A stretch of DNA of 8,055 nucleotides, from assembly GCA_023395435.1 (NCBI GenBank), contig JAEWZG010000081.1, positions 1-8,055 of the forward strand, read 5' to 3'. Position numbers and translations under genes: made by a program. The notes beneath the pieces were generated by a model, which had not been told where the DNA came from, searched no databases, and saw nothing but the letters and a program-made list of their open reading frames with translations. This document shows positions 6,681-8,055 of this stretch, one piece after another (the stretch's first letter is position 1; the number at the start of each line of letters is the position of its first letter). The DNA comes from Bacillota bacterium (GTDB taxonomy: Bacteria > Bacillota > Clostridia > Oscillospirales > Ruminococcaceae).

Positions 6681-7291
6681 CGAAAATTAAACTTTGCGGT
6701 CTTCGACAATTGTGCGATATTGAATATTCAAATGAACTTCTCCCTGATTATATTGGATTTGTTTTTGCAAAAGAAAGTAAGAGATACACATCACCAGAAG
6801 AAGCATACACATTGAGAAAACATCTTAATAGTGCAATATCACCTGTTGGTGTTTTTAAAAATAGCGATATTAAGGTAATATTAGAACTTGTAAACGCCGG
6901 AACAATTGATATAATACAACTTCACGGCAACGAAAATGAAGAATATATAGGACAACTGAGGTCATTAACTGATGCAACGATAATGAAGGCTTTTCAAATA
7001 AAAAGTATCACAGATATTAATAAAGCAAACGAGTGTACCTCTGACTATGTGCTACTGGATTCTGGTGGTGGATCTGGAGAGACTTTCGATCATTCACTTA
7101 TTTGCGACATGAAAAGAGACTTCTTTTTAGCTGGTGGAATGAGTGTTGGGAATATTTCTGCAATTATCAATAAATTCAGACCTTATGCTGTTGATGTCAG
7201 CTCAGCAATAGAAAATATTTCAGGCAATAAGGATAAAGAAAAAATGGCGGAATTTGTTTCCGCTGTAAGAAAGGCGGATAAACATGACTAA
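6677..7291 (+). CDS. trpF: Phosphoribosylanthranilate isomerase
   Basis: Performs the Amadori rearrangement of phosphoribosylanthranilate to the substrate of TrpC. The TIM barrel of 204 residues has the normal length. The general base C7 lies in KLCGL and the general acid D128 in VLLDS. QLHGNE (81-86), the phosphate-binding FLAGGM stretch and AVDVSSAIE close to the C-terminus are present in modified but clear form. After the GGGSG segment the family usually has FDW or FNW; here it is FDH, so a Trp has been lost. The start is GTG, overlapping the trpC stop as GTGA. The upstream AGGA is close (2 bases) and weak, so initiation probably depends on ribosomes finishing trpC. It contains no Trp residue. 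Confidence 0.95.
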   Translation: MTKIKLCGLRQLCDIEYSNELLPDYIGFVFAKESKRYTSPEEAYTLRKHLNSAISPVGVFKNSDIKVILELVNAGTIDIIQLHGNENEEYIGQLRSLTDATIMKAFQIKSITDINKANECTSDYVLLDSGGGSGETFDHSLICDMKRDFFLAGGMSVGNISAIINKFRPYAVDVSSAIENISGNKDKEKMAEFVSAVRKADKHD

Positions 7292-8055
7292 TATAAACGG
7301 AAGATTTGGTCCATATGGTGGACAGTATACTCCTGAAACGCTTATGAATTCCTTAATAGAAATTGAAAAGGCATATAATTATTATAAAAGGGATTCAGAT
7401 TTTAATCGCGAACTAACTGAACTTTTTAATGAATACGCCGGCAGACCTTCACGTTTTTATTTCGCAAAAAAACTTACCGAAAAGCTCGGTGGTGCAAAAA
7501 TATACCTCAAACGTGAAGACCTGAATCATACAGGTTCTCATAAAATTAACAATGTTCTTGGGCAGGCATTACTTGCAAAGAAAATGGGTAAAACCAGGCT
7601 TATTGCAGAAACTGGAGCTGGTCAACATGGAGTTGCTACAGCAACAGCTGCTGCTCTTATGAATATGGAATGTGTTATTTATATGGGCGAAGAAGACACA
7701 CGCAGGCAAGCTCTCAACGTATATCGAATGGAACTGCTCGGAGCTAAAGTCGTTCCAGTAAAAACAGGAACTGCAACACTTAAAGATGCTGTTTCCGAGG
7801 CTATGCGTGCATGGACCTCACAAGTTGAAGATACACATTATTGTTTTGGATCGGTTATGGGACCACATCCGTTCCCTGTAATAGTGAGAGATTTCCAAGC
7901 CGTTATTTCAAGGGAAATAAAAGAAGAGATACTAAAAAAAGAAAACCGACTACCTGATGCAGTAATTGCATGTGTAGGTGGTGGTTCAAATGCTATGGGT
8001 AGCTTTTATCATTTCATTAATGATGAAAATGTCAGATTAATAGGTTGTGAAGCTG
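7284..8055 (+). CDS. trpB: Tryptophan synthase beta chain, 3' end beyond the window
   Basis: PLP enzyme that condenses indole with L-serine to give tryptophan, normally in an alpha2beta2 complex with TrpA. The first 257 residues of about 395 are visible. They open with GRFGPYGGQYTPE, followed by GRPS (53-56) and KREDLNHTGSHKINN with the PLP lysine K87, at the same number as in the enterobacterial enzyme. AETGAGQHGVA holds the catalytic E109, and GGGSNAMG, which binds the PLP phosphate, comes near the window edge. These features fit canonical TrpB1 and not the solitary TrpB2 type. The ATG overlaps the end of trpF by 8 bases; a modest AAGGCGG (7271-7277) lies 6 bases upstream. trpA is expected next but is not visible. 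The visible part has one Trp residue. Confidence 0.96.
   Translation, partial: MTNINGRFGPYGGQYTPETLMNSLIEIEKAYNYYKRDSDFNRELTELFNEYAGRPSRFYFAKKLTEKLGGAKIYLKREDLNHTGSHKINNVLGQALLAKKMGKTRLIAETGAGQHGVATATAAALMNMECVIYMGEEDTRRQALNVYRMELLGAKVVPVKTGTATLKDAVSEAMRAWTSQVEDTHYCFGSVMGPHPFPVIVRDFQAVISREIKEEILKKENRLPDAVIACVGGGSNAMGSFYHFINDENVRLIGCEA

Overview
The window is an AT-rich, gene-dense chromosomal segment. Its A/T-biased codons, GGAGG ribosome binding sites and Trp-specific T-box leader point to a Firmicute, most likely a member of the Clostridia. The genus cannot be fixed from sequence alone; a Ruminococcus- or Lachnospiraceae-like gut anaerobe is a guess. There are no rRNA or tRNA genes, insertion sequences, CRISPR arrays or phage genes.

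Left part (1-2358): two divergent genes share a 122-base intergenic region. On the minus strand is an aldo/keto reductase whose 3' end lies outside the window. On the plus strand is a MocR/PdxR-type regulator, with a GntR winged helix fused to an aminotransferase-like PLP domain. A 16-base palindrome lies where the two predicted promoters overlap and is a candidate operator for both genes.

Middle (2359-2842): no protein gene is supported here. About 100 bases of AT-rich sequence come first. A near-consensus promoter (TTGACA, 16 bases, extended -10 TATAAT) then drives a full T-box leader. Its specifier codon is UGG (Trp), and its acceptor-binding bulge is UGGC, which fits a G73 tRNA-Trp. The leader ends in mutually exclusive antiterminator and terminator structures. 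Unexpectedly, a second terminator-like hairpin stands between this terminator and the trpE ribosome binding site. Its core (TTGACA/TGTCAA) is the same as that of the first terminator, so the two can exchange strands. This possible coupled double attenuator is the most unusual feature seen.

Right part (2843-8055): the tryptophan operon in the order trpE-G-D-C-F-B, running off the right edge inside trpB (trpA probably follows). Genes abut or overlap by 4-8 bases, indicating one transcript with translational coupling. TrpE and TrpG make anthranilate from chorismate and glutamine. TrpD adds phosphoribosyl, TrpF isomerises the product, TrpC closes the indole ring, and TrpB condenses indole with serine. 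Catalytic residues are present in every enzyme, and the Trp feedback motif of TrpE looks intact. The pathway therefore appears controlled by uncharged tRNA-Trp at transcription and by Trp at the first enzyme. The biosynthetic proteins contain very few Trp residues (3 in about 1,736).
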